This document shows, one piece after another, positions 8,809-16,700 of a DNA stretch of 64,000 nt. How positions within the stretch are numbered: position 1 is the first letter of the stretch; the number at the start of each line of letters is the position of its first letter. The position numbers and the translations under genes are program-made. A model generated the notes under the pieces. That model had not been told where the DNA came from, made no database searches, and was given only the letters and a program-made list of their open reading frames with translations. The DNA is taken from positions 1 to 64,000 of the forward strand of contig WBUK01000010.1 in assembly GCA_008933765.1 (NCBI GenBank). Reading direction: 5' to 3'. The DNA comes from Ignavibacteriaceae bacterium. Its GTDB lineage: Bacteria > Bacteroidota > Ignavibacteria > Ignavibacteriales > Ignavibacteriaceae.

Positions 8809-9552
8809 TTAATCTTCCACAATATTGTTAATATCAATTTCTTCACTGCCGCTGAAATATAACTCCGAAGGTTTTTTCTCACCAAGTGTAATGGTAACCG
8901 TCGGCTCTTTCTCTGAGTGTGTTTCCTGTTCTGACTGCCCCCCTTCACCGGGTTCACCCGCCGACTTCCCTTGACCGGATTGCCCCGCAGGCCCCCCGTG
9001 CCCAGATTGTGTTACTTGCTCCGCTTGCTCCCCTTCCCCCGGCTTTTCCGCTTTTTCTTCGTCTTCCCGGAGGGTGGTTAAGCCTGCTTCTCTTTCAACT
9101 TTTTTTGTTTCAGGTTTCATCCCGAGAAGTTCTTCCTGCGTTTCAATTATTGCGGTCAGTCTTGAAATCAAATAAATTTTTCTCTCTTCCAACTCCGCAA
9201 TTTCTTTTTGCAGTTCCAAAGTTTTGTCCGCCGTGCCTGCAACAAGCCCTGCGGCTTCCGCTTCGGCATTTTTTATAATCTCTTCAGCTTCCAAAGCGGC
9301 TTTCTGAAGCGTTCTCTCGGTCGCTTCCTGTGTTGAAATAAGTGCTTTTTGCAGACTGTCCTCAAGATTTTTGTATCTCTCGATTTCGAAGTTCAATACT
9401 TCAATGGTTTTTTGCAGTCTTTCGTTCTCTTTTATTGCAGTTTCCAGTTCAGCGGCAACTTTTTCTAAAAAATCGCCAACTTCTTTGGGATCAAAACCCC
9501 TTACGGATTTTGAAAATTCCTGCCGCTTAATGTTTACGGGTGTTAGTTTCAT
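8809..9552 (-). CDS. divIVA: DivIVA-domain coiled-coil protein
   Basis: A membrane-curvature-sensing, oligomerising coiled-coil protein of the kind that places division or polar-growth machinery. The first 30 residues from ATG at 9552 (MKLTPVNIKRQEFSKSVRGF) carry the DivIVA N-terminal signature, followed by FDPKEVGDFL and a coiled coil to about residue 150. I chose 9552, two bases after the yggS stop, because it follows an AAAGAAG ribosome-binding sequence and begins at the conserved MxLTP; the frame continues 6 codons further upstream inside yggS. After the coil there is a tail of about 60 residues rich in Gly, Gln and Glu with short degenerate repeats (GQSGQG, GEGGQSEQ). The tail is family-atypical. 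Confidence 0.88.
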   Translation of the reverse strand: MKLTPVNIKRQEFSKSVRGFDPKEVGDFLEKVAAELETAIKENERLQKTIEVLNFEIERYKNLEDSLQKALISTQEATERTLQKAALEAEEIIKNAEAEAAGLVAGTADKTLELQKEIAELEERKIYLISRLTAIIETQEELLGMKPETKKVEREAGLTTLREDEEKAEKPGEGEQAEQVTQSGHGGPAGQSGQGKSAGEPGEGGQSEQETHSEKEPTVTITLGEKKPSELYFSGSEEIDINNIVED

Positions 9553-9553
9553 G

Positions 9554-10234
9554 TTAACTTCTTTCACCAAAAATGGCTGTGCCGATCCTTAAATAAGTCG
9601 ATCCTTCTTCGATCGCAATTTTGAAATCACCTGTCATCCCCATCGAAAGTTCGGTTACCGAAGTGTAGCCCGCTCTGTTTAACTCTTCCTTCAGCAAGCG
9701 TGTGCGCCTGAAAGCGTCCCTTATCACCTTTTCATCCTCAACAAAGGGTGCCATTGTCATCAAACCAACGGCTCTTACCCCGGGAAGGTTTGCGGCGGCT
9801 TCAGCCATAGTAAAAACCTCTTGGGCACCACTTCCCGATTTTGTCTCTTCAAAGGACGACTTAAATTCAAAGAAAATATTCTGTACGCACCGTTTTGCTG
9901 CCGACCGTTTCGATATTTCCGCTAATATCTTCACCGAATCAACTGAATGGATATAATCAGCGTTCCCCGCCACATATTTTACCTTATTTGTCTGTAGCGT
10001 GCCGATATAATGCCAGATTATCTCTTTCCCGTTTAAAAGTGCGTATTTATCCCTGAACTCCTGGGCGTAGTTCTCTCCGAAATGTCGCTGCCCGGCTGCG
10101 TAAGCTTCTTCTATTTTTTCAGTGCCGAATAGTTTGCTCACTGCAACTAAGGTTACGGCGTCATCATCTCTGCCGGCTTCTCTGCACCCGGCAATTATTT
10201 CTTCGTTTAACTGTTTTAAATTTTCGTTAATCAT
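9554..10234 (-). CDS. yggS: YggS/PROSC-type PLP-binding homeostasis protein
   Basis: A single-domain PLP-binding TIM-barrel protein that buffers pyridoxal phosphate; it has no known enzymatic reaction. 226 residues, the usual length. PLP lysine is K34 in LVAVSKLF. Also seen are WHYIGTLQTNK, the VGLMTMAP segment and the C-terminal LSMGMTGDFKIAIEEGST phosphate-binding segment ending in RIGTAIFG. It is the first gene of the minus-strand operon, followed two bases later by divIVA, echoing the yggS-divIVA neighbourhood of Gram-positive division clusters. A little over 20 bases upstream of the start I see no confident promoter. Confidence 0.94.
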   Translation of the reverse strand: MINENLKQLNEEIIAGCREAGRDDDAVTLVAVSKLFGTEKIEEAYAAGQRHFGENYAQEFRDKYALLNGKEIIWHYIGTLQTNKVKYVAGNADYIHSVDSVKILAEISKRSAAKRCVQNIFFEFKSSFEETKSGSGAQEVFTMAEAAANLPGVRAVGLMTMAPFVEDEKVIRDAFRRTRLLKEELNRAGYTSVTELSMGMTGDFKIAIEEGSTYLRIGTAIFGERS

Positions 10235-10326
10235 AATTAATAGAACCGCTAAATTAGAATTTTATCGTGAATTAATCAATTGTTTTTTGGGTGGGGTAAT
10301 AAAAGAAGTGGTTTAAAATAACAAAA

Positions 10327-10343
10327 GCGGGCAAAATGCCCGC
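10327..10343 (-). terminator. Rho-independent terminator of the small lipoprotein gene
   Basis: Perfect 7-bp inverted repeat GCGGGCA / TGCCCGC with a 3-base loop. On the minus strand it is followed by a T-rich run (complement of AATAACAAAA at about 10317-10326). It lies 51 bases after the stop of the lipoprotein gene at 10394-10633. Confidence 0.75.
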
Positions 10344-10393
10344 CTTTGCGTAATCAACATTAAAATTTTGTTGAATCTATTGTTAAGCTCTGA

Positions 10394-10633
10394 TTACTTA
10401 GCCATAGGTGTGTTTACTCCGTCACCGGTTTTTCCTTCTTCAGCCGGTTTAGCTTCGTCAGCTTTGCCTTCATCAGCTTTGGTGCTGTCAGTTGTAACTT
10501 CAGGAGCCGGTTCAGCTGGCTGTTCTGTTGTTGTTGTTTCGTCTTTTGCTGGTTCTTCAGTTTTGTTGCCACAACCGGCAAAAGCAAAAATCAATGGTAA
10601 CATGAGTAAGAAAGCAAGTTTGAAGAGTTTCAT
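10394..10633 (-). CDS. small acidic lipoprotein, Thr/Glu/Pro-rich
   Basis: 79 residues with a lipoprotein signal peptide ending in the lipobox IFAFAGC (Cys20). The mature part is a low-complexity chain of Glu, Thr, Pro, Ala and Lys with no predicted fold. A GGAG ribosome-binding sequence stands about 8 bases before the ATG. It is very like the gene at 11007-11231 in signal peptide, composition and flanking terminator type, so the two are probably paralogues. Likely a short unstructured periplasmic or surface-exposed lipoprotein processed by the LspA in this window. Function unknown. Confidence 0.8.
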   Translation of the reverse strand: MKLFKLAFLLMLPLIFAFAGCGNKTEEPAKDETTTTEQPAEPAPEVTTDSTKADEGKADEAKPAEEGKTGDGVNTPMAK

Positions 10634-10938
10634 TATTTTTCTCCAAGTTTAGTTAGTAGATGTATTCTTTGTTAGTTTCCGCTAAGGAAACTTGAATTTC
10701 TTTGAAGCCAATCTAACCCTTTGCCCCGCATAAAACAATCTTTATGACAACTTTTTACAATTTTATGACTTTCAGCGACAACAACGCCGTTTTAAGCCGA
10801 TATTCACTTCAACCGTTGATGTGCAACAATTCCCCCATTTTATGCAGTTTGCCGGTTTTAACCCCAAGACATAAGTTTCACCCGTAAAATGAATCCTGTT
10901 CACCTCCCCCATTAAAAATGGATATTTAAATAAAAAAA
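10634..10938. other. 305-base spacer upstream of the small lipoprotein gene
   Basis: Between the start of the lipoprotein gene at 10394-10633 and the terminator at 10939. I find no credible coding frame, RNA gene or repeat. It should hold the promoter of the lipoprotein gene, but I see no sequence matching TAnnTTTG on the minus strand within 90 bases of the start. Confidence 0.5.
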
Positions 10939-10956
10939 GCGGGCAAATATGCCCGC
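10939..10956 (-). terminator. Rho-independent terminator of the second small lipoprotein gene
   Basis: GCGGGCA / TGCCCGC inverted repeat with a 4-base loop, flanked by a run of seven A on the left and CTTTT on the right. It serves the minus-strand gene ending at 11007 and could work in both directions. The stem is the same as in the terminator at 10327-10343. Confidence 0.75.
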
Positions 10957-11006
10957 CTTTTAATCTTCATTTAAGCGCCTTTATCGGGTGCCTCGTCGAA
11001 AACTAC

Positions 11007-11231
11007 TTATTTTGCTTCAGGAGCTTTCTCTTCTGCTTTAGGAGCTTCTTCTGCTGCTTTTGCTGTGTCAGCTGTTGCAGTGGTATCTACTGTTGTAGGT
11101 TCTGCCGGTGTTTCCTGAACTGCTGTTGTGGTGTCTTTGGTTTCTTCAGCAGGGGCATCAGCTTTTTTGCAGCCACTGAAAGCAAAAATTGCAGGTAAAA
11201 GAAGTACGAGACCTAATTTAACGAGTTTCAT
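11007..11231 (-). CDS. small acidic lipoprotein, Ala/Glu/Thr-rich
   Basis: 74 residues from ATG at 11231, which has GGAG 9 bases upstream. The frame is open further to 11360, but the added residues precede a perfect lipoprotein signal peptide (MKLVKLGLVLLLPAIFAFSG then Cys) and are rejected. The mature chain is an acidic Ala/Glu/Thr/Lys low-complexity sequence. Paralogous in layout to the gene at 10394-10633 (IFAFSGC against IFAFAGC). Divergent from pta. Function unknown. Confidence 0.8.
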   Translation of the reverse strand: MKLVKLGLVLLLPAIFAFSGCKKADAPAEETKDTTTAVQETPAEPTTVDTTATADTAKAAEEAPKAEEKAPEAK

Positions 11232-11566
11232 TTGGTAACTCCATTTGTTTATTTTGTTATTGAATAAATTTGATACTTTTTCTTTTCCCTTTTCAGAGAA
11301 ATCAAAAATTCTGGATGAAAAACTAAGCGATTGATTTTTACTGTGCAATAGGTATGACATTTCTTTACAATCTTCTTACCTTTTCAGACAATTCACAGAT
11401 TTTCCTGACACTTCAAACCCTTTACTCCTCTGAACTTCATACCTGAAAGCTCTGTTTTGCCGGTGGAATTTTATGCTGAAAACCCTTTTCTTACCTTTTA
11501 TTACCCCTTTTTTCCGTTACAAATTGTTAATTTTGATCAACCATTTTTAATTATTTGGAAAATTTT
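11232..11566. other. divergent spacer between lipoprotein and pta
   Basis: 335 bases between two divergent starts. AT-rich, with no credible gene. It holds the ribosome-binding site of the lipoprotein gene and a candidate promoter element for pta at 11528-11535. Confidence 0.5.
11528..11535 (+). promoter_or_regulatory. candidate -7 element upstream of pta
   Basis: TAATTTTG matches the Bacteroidota -7 consensus TAnnTTTG and ends 31 bases before the pta ATG. No clear TTG/TTTG -33 element is seen at the right distance, so this is a weak call. Confidence 0.35.
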
Positions 11567-12553
11567 ATGAGCGAACTTGAATTATTGGTTAATATTAGGG
11601 CGAACGCCTCACATAAAAAAAGAACTGTTATACTACCCGAATCACACGACGACCGTGTACTGAAAGCCGCCGAAATAATCACCAAAGATGGTGTCGGCAG
11701 CGTGATAACCCTCGGAAATGAAGAAACTGTAAGAACTAAAGCCGAGTCTCTCGGGGTTAACCTGCAGGGCGTTAGAATTATCGACCCCGAAAAATCGGAC
11801 CTCCTCAGCAATTTTGCTAACATTTTCTATAATTTGCGTAAACACAAAGGCATAACCATCGAAGAAGCGCGCGGAACCGTTTCACGGGATATTTTCTTTG
11901 CCGGAATGATGCTGCGCGAAGGAATGGCACAGGGATGTGTAGCCGGCTCCGCAGCCTCAACCGCTGATGTGATGCGGGCGGGTATCCTCTGCGTTGGGAT
12001 GAAACCGGGCATTTCTACCGTTTCCAGCTTCTTTTTGATGGTCTATCCCGAAATTACATATTCTTTCGGTGACTGCGCAGTGGTGCCCGATCCTGATGCT
12101 GAACAACTCGCTGATATCGCAATTTCAACAGCCGATAACCACAAAATCCTGACCGGCGAAGAGCCTTTCGTGGCTATGCTCTCTTTTTCAACTAAAGGAA
12201 GCGCAAAACACAAACTTGCCGATAAGGTAATTGAAGCAACCGCAAAAGTGAGGGAAAAACGCCCCGATATCAAAGTTGACGGCGAACTGCAGTTCGATAC
12301 CGCTGTTGTTGAATCAGTGGGCAAAAAGAAAGCTCCCGAAAGCGAAGTGGCAGGAAGAGCAAATGTTCTTATCTTCCCCGATCTCCAGGCAGGCAACATC
12401 GGCTACAAAATTGCACAGCGACTCGGCGGTGCCGAAGCCGTGGGACCCGTCGTGCAGGGCTTGAAGCAGCCTTTCTTCGACCTCAGCCGCGGCTGCAGCG
12501 TTGAAGATATTGTGAACACTTCCGCTATTGCCCTGTTGATGGCAGGTAATTAA
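11567..12553 (+). CDS. pta: phosphate acetyltransferase
   Basis: Interconverts acetyl-CoA and acetyl phosphate in acetate metabolism. 328 residues from ATG at 11567, the length of the short catalytic-domain-only type. Visible motifs: TVILPESHDDRVLKAAE near the N-terminus, GCVAGSAASTADVMRA, FGDCAVVPDPDAEQLA, and the C-terminal DLQAGNIGYKIAQRLGGA. A TTG 12 bases upstream is also in frame but has no advantage. No acetate kinase gene is adjacent. The sequence after the stop repeats the gene's 3' end twice in degenerate form. A phosphate butyryltransferase function is less likely given the motif match to PTA. Confidence 0.93.
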   Translation: MSELELLVNIRANASHKKRTVILPESHDDRVLKAAEIITKDGVGSVITLGNEETVRTKAESLGVNLQGVRIIDPEKSDLLSNFANIFYNLRKHKGITIEEARGTVSRDIFFAGMMLREGMAQGCVAGSAASTADVMRAGILCVGMKPGISTVSSFFLMVYPEITYSFGDCAVVPDPDAEQLADIAISTADNHKILTGEEPFVAMLSFSTKGSAKHKLADKVIEATAKVREKRPDIKVDGELQFDTAVVESVGKKKAPESEVAGRANVLIFPDLQAGNIGYKIAQRLGGAEAVGPVVQGLKQPFFDLSRGCSVEDIVNTSAIALLMAGN

Positions 12554-12616
12554 TCCATTGCCCTGTTGATAACTGACCGTTATATTATTTCCCGGATGAT
12601 GGCAGGTAGTTAAACA
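12527..12616 (+). repeat. three degenerate 30-bp copies of the pta 3' end
   Basis: Copy 1 (12527-12556) encodes the last residues and stop of pta. Copy 2 (12557-12586) keeps its first 14 bases exactly. Copy 3 (12587-12616) keeps GATGGCAGGTA and a TAA. Copies 2 and 3 are downstream of the stop and non-coding. This looks like an old tandem triplication at a gene end. Confidence 0.75.
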
Positions 12617-12886
12617 CCTTCAGTTTTAAGGAATAAAAAACGGTTAATAAAGGCTAAACCAATTACGGAGTAGATCAAAAAAAGGTTAATCCGACAAAAG
12701 GTTGAACCAATTGCGGCTTACGCAAAAAATAATCTTTTAACATCAAAAGGTTAACAACGGTTTAAAACAAAAGAGGCTGCCCACGGGGCAGCCTTTTTAG
12801 TATGTTTGCTCAATTTGTTGTTTTGTCGTAATAGTTAATTTAACTCTGTTTAATTAAAGTGTGTAAATTAATTAAACCGAAATAAA
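12554..12886. other. convergent spacer after pta
   Basis: 333 bases between the convergent ends of pta and the RlpA-like gene. It holds the pta 3'-end echoes to 12616, then degenerate repeats (AAACCAATTACGG at about 12656 and TGAACCAATTGCGG near 12704; AAAAGGTTAA-like words at about 12680, 12698 and 12746), then the terminator at 12774. No gene seen. Confidence 0.6.
12774..12798 (+). terminator. Rho-independent terminator with AGGCTGCC stem
   Basis: AGGCTGCC paired with GGCAGCCT around a short loop, followed by TTTTT. On the opposite side there is an A-rich run, so it may act on both convergent genes (pta and the RlpA-like gene). The same GGCTGCC stem recurs at 32921, 43198 and 50391. Confidence 0.8.
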
Positions 12887-13384
12887 TTAAAATACCGTCA
12901 GTATCGGCGTGTTGAAACCGTTTACTTTAACTTTCTCTATCGTTACTCGTGCAACCCCTGCATAAAGCATATCAAGCTCGCGTGCAGCGGCTTTCGAAAG
13001 ATCAAGTTCTAAACTTCTCCCAACGGGGCCACGGTCAGTTACTTTAACAATTACCGACTTGCCGTTGCTCTTATTTGTAACCCTTAACAATGTTCCGAAC
13101 GGAAGGCTGCGGTGGGCACAGGTTAACTTCTCCTGATCATATATAGCACCACTTGCTGACTTTCTCCCGTGAAAACCGGGACCATACCAGGTTACTTTTG
13201 CTTCCTTAAATAATGTAAATTCAAGAATTGATGAATATTTCCTCACCAATTCGGCATTTTTTACATCTTTTGCCGGCTTTGTTTTAAGGGAAGATTCATC
13301 AGTTTTTGCTTTCGGATTTTCAACACTAAAACCGGTTAACATTAACAACAGTGCAAACAATACTGTTTTTAGAGCGTTGCTCAA
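12887..13384 (-). CDS. rlpA: RlpA-like double-psi beta-barrel protein
   Basis: Secreted cell-wall-associated protein. RlpA relatives are septal-ring proteins, and some are lytic transglycosylases acting on denuded peptidoglycan. 165 residues starting with TTG at 13384, which has GAGG 5 bases upstream. A hydrophobic signal segment (about 5-20) is followed by a short linker and the barrel domain with WYGPGFHGRKSASG, LPFGTLLRVTN and VTDRGP. The SPOR domain of classical RlpA is absent. A candidate -7 element lies at 13422-13429. Catalytic activity cannot be judged from the sequence alone. Confidence 0.85.
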   Translation of the reverse strand: MSNALKTVLFALLLMLTGFSVENPKAKTDESSLKTKPAKDVKNAELVRKYSSILEFTLFKEAKVTWYGPGFHGRKSASGAIYDQEKLTCAHRSLPFGTLLRVTNKSNGKSVIVKVTDRGPVGRSLELDLSKAAARELDMLYAGVARVTIEKVKVNGFNTPILTVF

Positions 13385-13709
13385 ATTAACCTCATTTTGT
13401 AAAAGAACAATTTTAACGACCCAAATCTACCGCTGCCACACTCCTCCGGAAAGAAAAAAATCACTTTTTATCACTCTTTCTAAAAAAACCGAATAACCGA
13501 CTTTTTCGGTTTTTTAGTCGGTATTTTTGTTTTATCCAACCTGCTACCACTTAACTTATTTAATAATAACAAGATAGAATCATTAAGAAAAACCGTGCCC
13601 CCTTGCCCGCACAAATTGCAAAGTTTATTCCATCTCATTTTTTTTGTCTATTTTTGGGCACTAAATTCTCTGTTGCAGAGTATAACTCTATATAATTTTC
13701 GAGAAGAAT
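13385..13709. other. divergent spacer upstream of rlpA and the macroglobulin gene
   Basis: 325 bases. Holds the candidate rlpA promoter element, overlapping inverted repeats at about 13485-13525 (ACCGACT and AGTCGGT; also CCGAA and TTCGG) that could fold alternately, and an AT-rich run before the macroglobulin ATG. No gene is seen. Confidence 0.5.
13422..13429 (-). promoter_or_regulatory. candidate -7 element for rlpA
   Basis: Minus-strand TAGATTTG fits TAnnTTTG and ends 37 bases before the TTG start. No convincing -33 element at 19-21 bases, so confidence is low. Confidence 0.3.
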
Positions 13710-16700
13710 ATGCTACACAAGAAATATTATCCGATGGTTTTTGCGCTTTTAATAGCTTTCGGCGCTTACGCAGGCTTAAATATCAGCACTGCATCACTTC
13801 AGTCAGGTCTGAAAGAAAACGGCTCACCGGGTAATACCGGTACTTCCCTCAATGGACAAACGACTCACGGTTCTTTCACTTCTTTTTTGGGTAAGAACGG
13901 AACCGTAACCGGAAAAGAGCAGCCAAAACTCTTCCGGATGGCTGCCAATGGGCAATTTATGCCCGGCGACTCGGTCTCTTTCATCATGATGAACAATACT
14001 GAGAATGAAGATTTTAGTTTTACTATTTTCAGAATTGCCGATGAAATTAATTTTATCAACGATTATTTCAGCTCCAGAACTTTCGGAAGATTTGATATTC
14101 TGCGTGACGAAACCGCATACATCAAGTATATGGAAAAAGTGCGCGAGTTCAGGCAAAAAATCACTCCGAGTGCCGAGCTCTACCACGAACCCTCGAAAAT
14201 TTCAGCAGGAATTTTCAGCAAACCCGGCATTTACGCAATCAGGGCAGTTTCCGGAGGTAAAGTTGCATGGCTGCCTCTGTATATTTCTTCAAAAATGATG
14301 ATTATTAAAAAGGGGGATAACGCAATCCTGGTGTTCACAGTTGACGCAAAAACCGGCGAAATCTTGAACTCCACAACCACTTCACTCTATTCAGAAGGCA
14401 AATCCGTTCGTGAAGTTACACCGGATAATCAGGGGCTTTCTCTTATTCCGCTTCAGGATTTAAACAAATCAGAAATTAAAACGGGGCTTATCACTTCTGT
14501 CGTCGAGGGTGAACTCGTCTATTCAGACCCCTATTTCTCTTTCAGTGAAGAAGAACCCGTTTCTTACTATTCTTCCATTTTCACAAATCAGCCGGTTTAT
14601 CGCCCCGGAGCTAATGTTTTTTTCAAAGGTATTATACGCTTCAAAATACGAGGCGAAATGGATTTCCCTTCAAATGAGAAGATAAAAGTAAGGGTAACCG
14701 ACCCCTCCGGCACCGAAATCTACAAAGAAGAGCTTACACTCGATGAATACGGTTCGTTCTATTCGTCCGTGCAAACAAAAACTTCTTTCAAACCGGGTAC
14801 ATATTATATTAATGCGGAGTATCAAAACCGTTGGTTTGGTTCAACTTTCACTCTTGAAGAATACAAAAAACCTGAGTTCAAAGTTGATGTTCAGTTTAAG
14901 AAAAATTCATATTTTATGGGCGAAAAAATTACCGGCTCGGTTAAAGCAGGTTATTTCTTTGGGCAGCCCGTCGCAGGGGCTTCAGTTAAAGTCAGGGTGT
15001 TGCGCAAACCATACTTCACTCCCTGGTGGCTTGGCTCGCCCTACGCCTGGTTTTACCGCTACTGGGATAACTACTCCCGCGGGAACTATGAATATGTAGG
15101 CGAACTGAACGGAACACTTAATGCCGACGGTTATTATGATTTCGATTTCGATACCGACGAAGATTCAACTGCCGGATATTCATATTCCTTCCAGGCGAAT
15201 GTAACAGACGCTTCTAAAAGAGAAATTGCAGGTACAGGAAGCGTGAATGTTACCCTGACCGACCTGATCATAACCGCCGGAACCGACAGGTGGTTCGTGA
15301 AACCCGGCGAAGAAATTTATATCACCGCCAATTCTTACACGGCGGATATGTCACCCAAAGAGACTGAACTGGCGGTTTCTGTTTCAAAAATCACTTATGA
15401 TAACGGCGACCCCAACTCAAAAACTGTCTTTGAAACAACAGTAAAAACTGATGTAAGGGGGGTTGCCAAAATCCCATATACCCCAACTGAAGAAGGTGAC
15501 TATTCCGTCACCCTCACCGGTGCCGGTTCAAACGATAAAATAACAACCGCCGAAACTTCTTTCAGGTGCTTCAGCAGAAAATATGCGTACTATTGGTGGC
15601 GTTCATTTAACAACTCTGAAATTGTAACTGATAAAGAAGCCTATCTTCCCGGAGATACTATTAAAGCGGTAATCTATCTCCCCGAAAAACCGAAGGAAGG
15701 CGTTGTAGTAATCGAGCAAAACTCGATTATCTCGTATCACAGGGTTTCTGTGAACGACGGCTTAGCCGAATTTAATACTGTTGCCGCCAAAGAGTGGGCA
15801 CCGGCAGTTAATATCTCTTTCCTTGCCGGCGCCAATTCAAACCTTATCTATACAATTAAAAGGGTGGGGATCATCAACGACGAGGCAAAACTTTCCGTTT
15901 CGATCACTCCTTCCGAACCAAATTTCAAACCCGGTGCAGAAGCCGAGTTTCTGGTTAAAGTTACCGATAAATACGGCAAAGCTGTCAAAGGAGCGCAAGT
16001 TGCCTTCGGAACGGCCGATGAAGCAATCTATTCCGTCAAACCCGATAACACCGAACCCCTTTACGATTCTTTTTATCCGGTTGAATGGTACAGCACACAA
16101 ACTTCAAGCTCGCTTGAAGGAAAATATGGGCAATCAATGAGCCGCCCTTTAACTCTTATCGATTTGGATTATAACCCGAAAGGGCGCACTTCCGGCAATT
16201 CTTCCATTGAAGTGAAACTTAAATTTGATAATTTTGAAGAAGTGGGCGACAAAGTAAAACTTCTCGTTACCAACGGCTCTCTTATTAAAACTCAACCATA
16301 CGATGGGATGAACTTCACGAAGTTTACAGACCTTCCGGGCGGGGAATTTGACATCTGTATTCTTACTCAGAACATCGTCTATCCGATTAAAAGGGTTTAT
16401 GTCAGTGAAAACAAATCAATTGCAGAAGAAATTTACATGGAACCCCTTATCGAAGAGTTAAATATGTACTTCTCCGGTTACATGGCAGGCGGGGGCGCTT
16501 ACGCTGAAGATATGGCGTTAACCAAACAAGGCGCGAGAAACGAAAATGCCCCCTCGCCCGATGAAGAAAACTCTTCTGCTACCGTGCAAGTGAGGGAAAA
16601 TTTTGTTGATTCACCTTTCTGGGCACCTTCGGTGATTACAGACAGAAGTGGTGAAGCAACCGTTTCTTTCAACTTACCGGATAACCTGACTTCATGGCGC

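Noticed and set aside
13673-13700. Promoter TTG-N17-TAATTTTC before the macroglobulin gene
   Set aside because: Spacing short, last base wrong, and it would place the transcript start at the ribosome-binding site.
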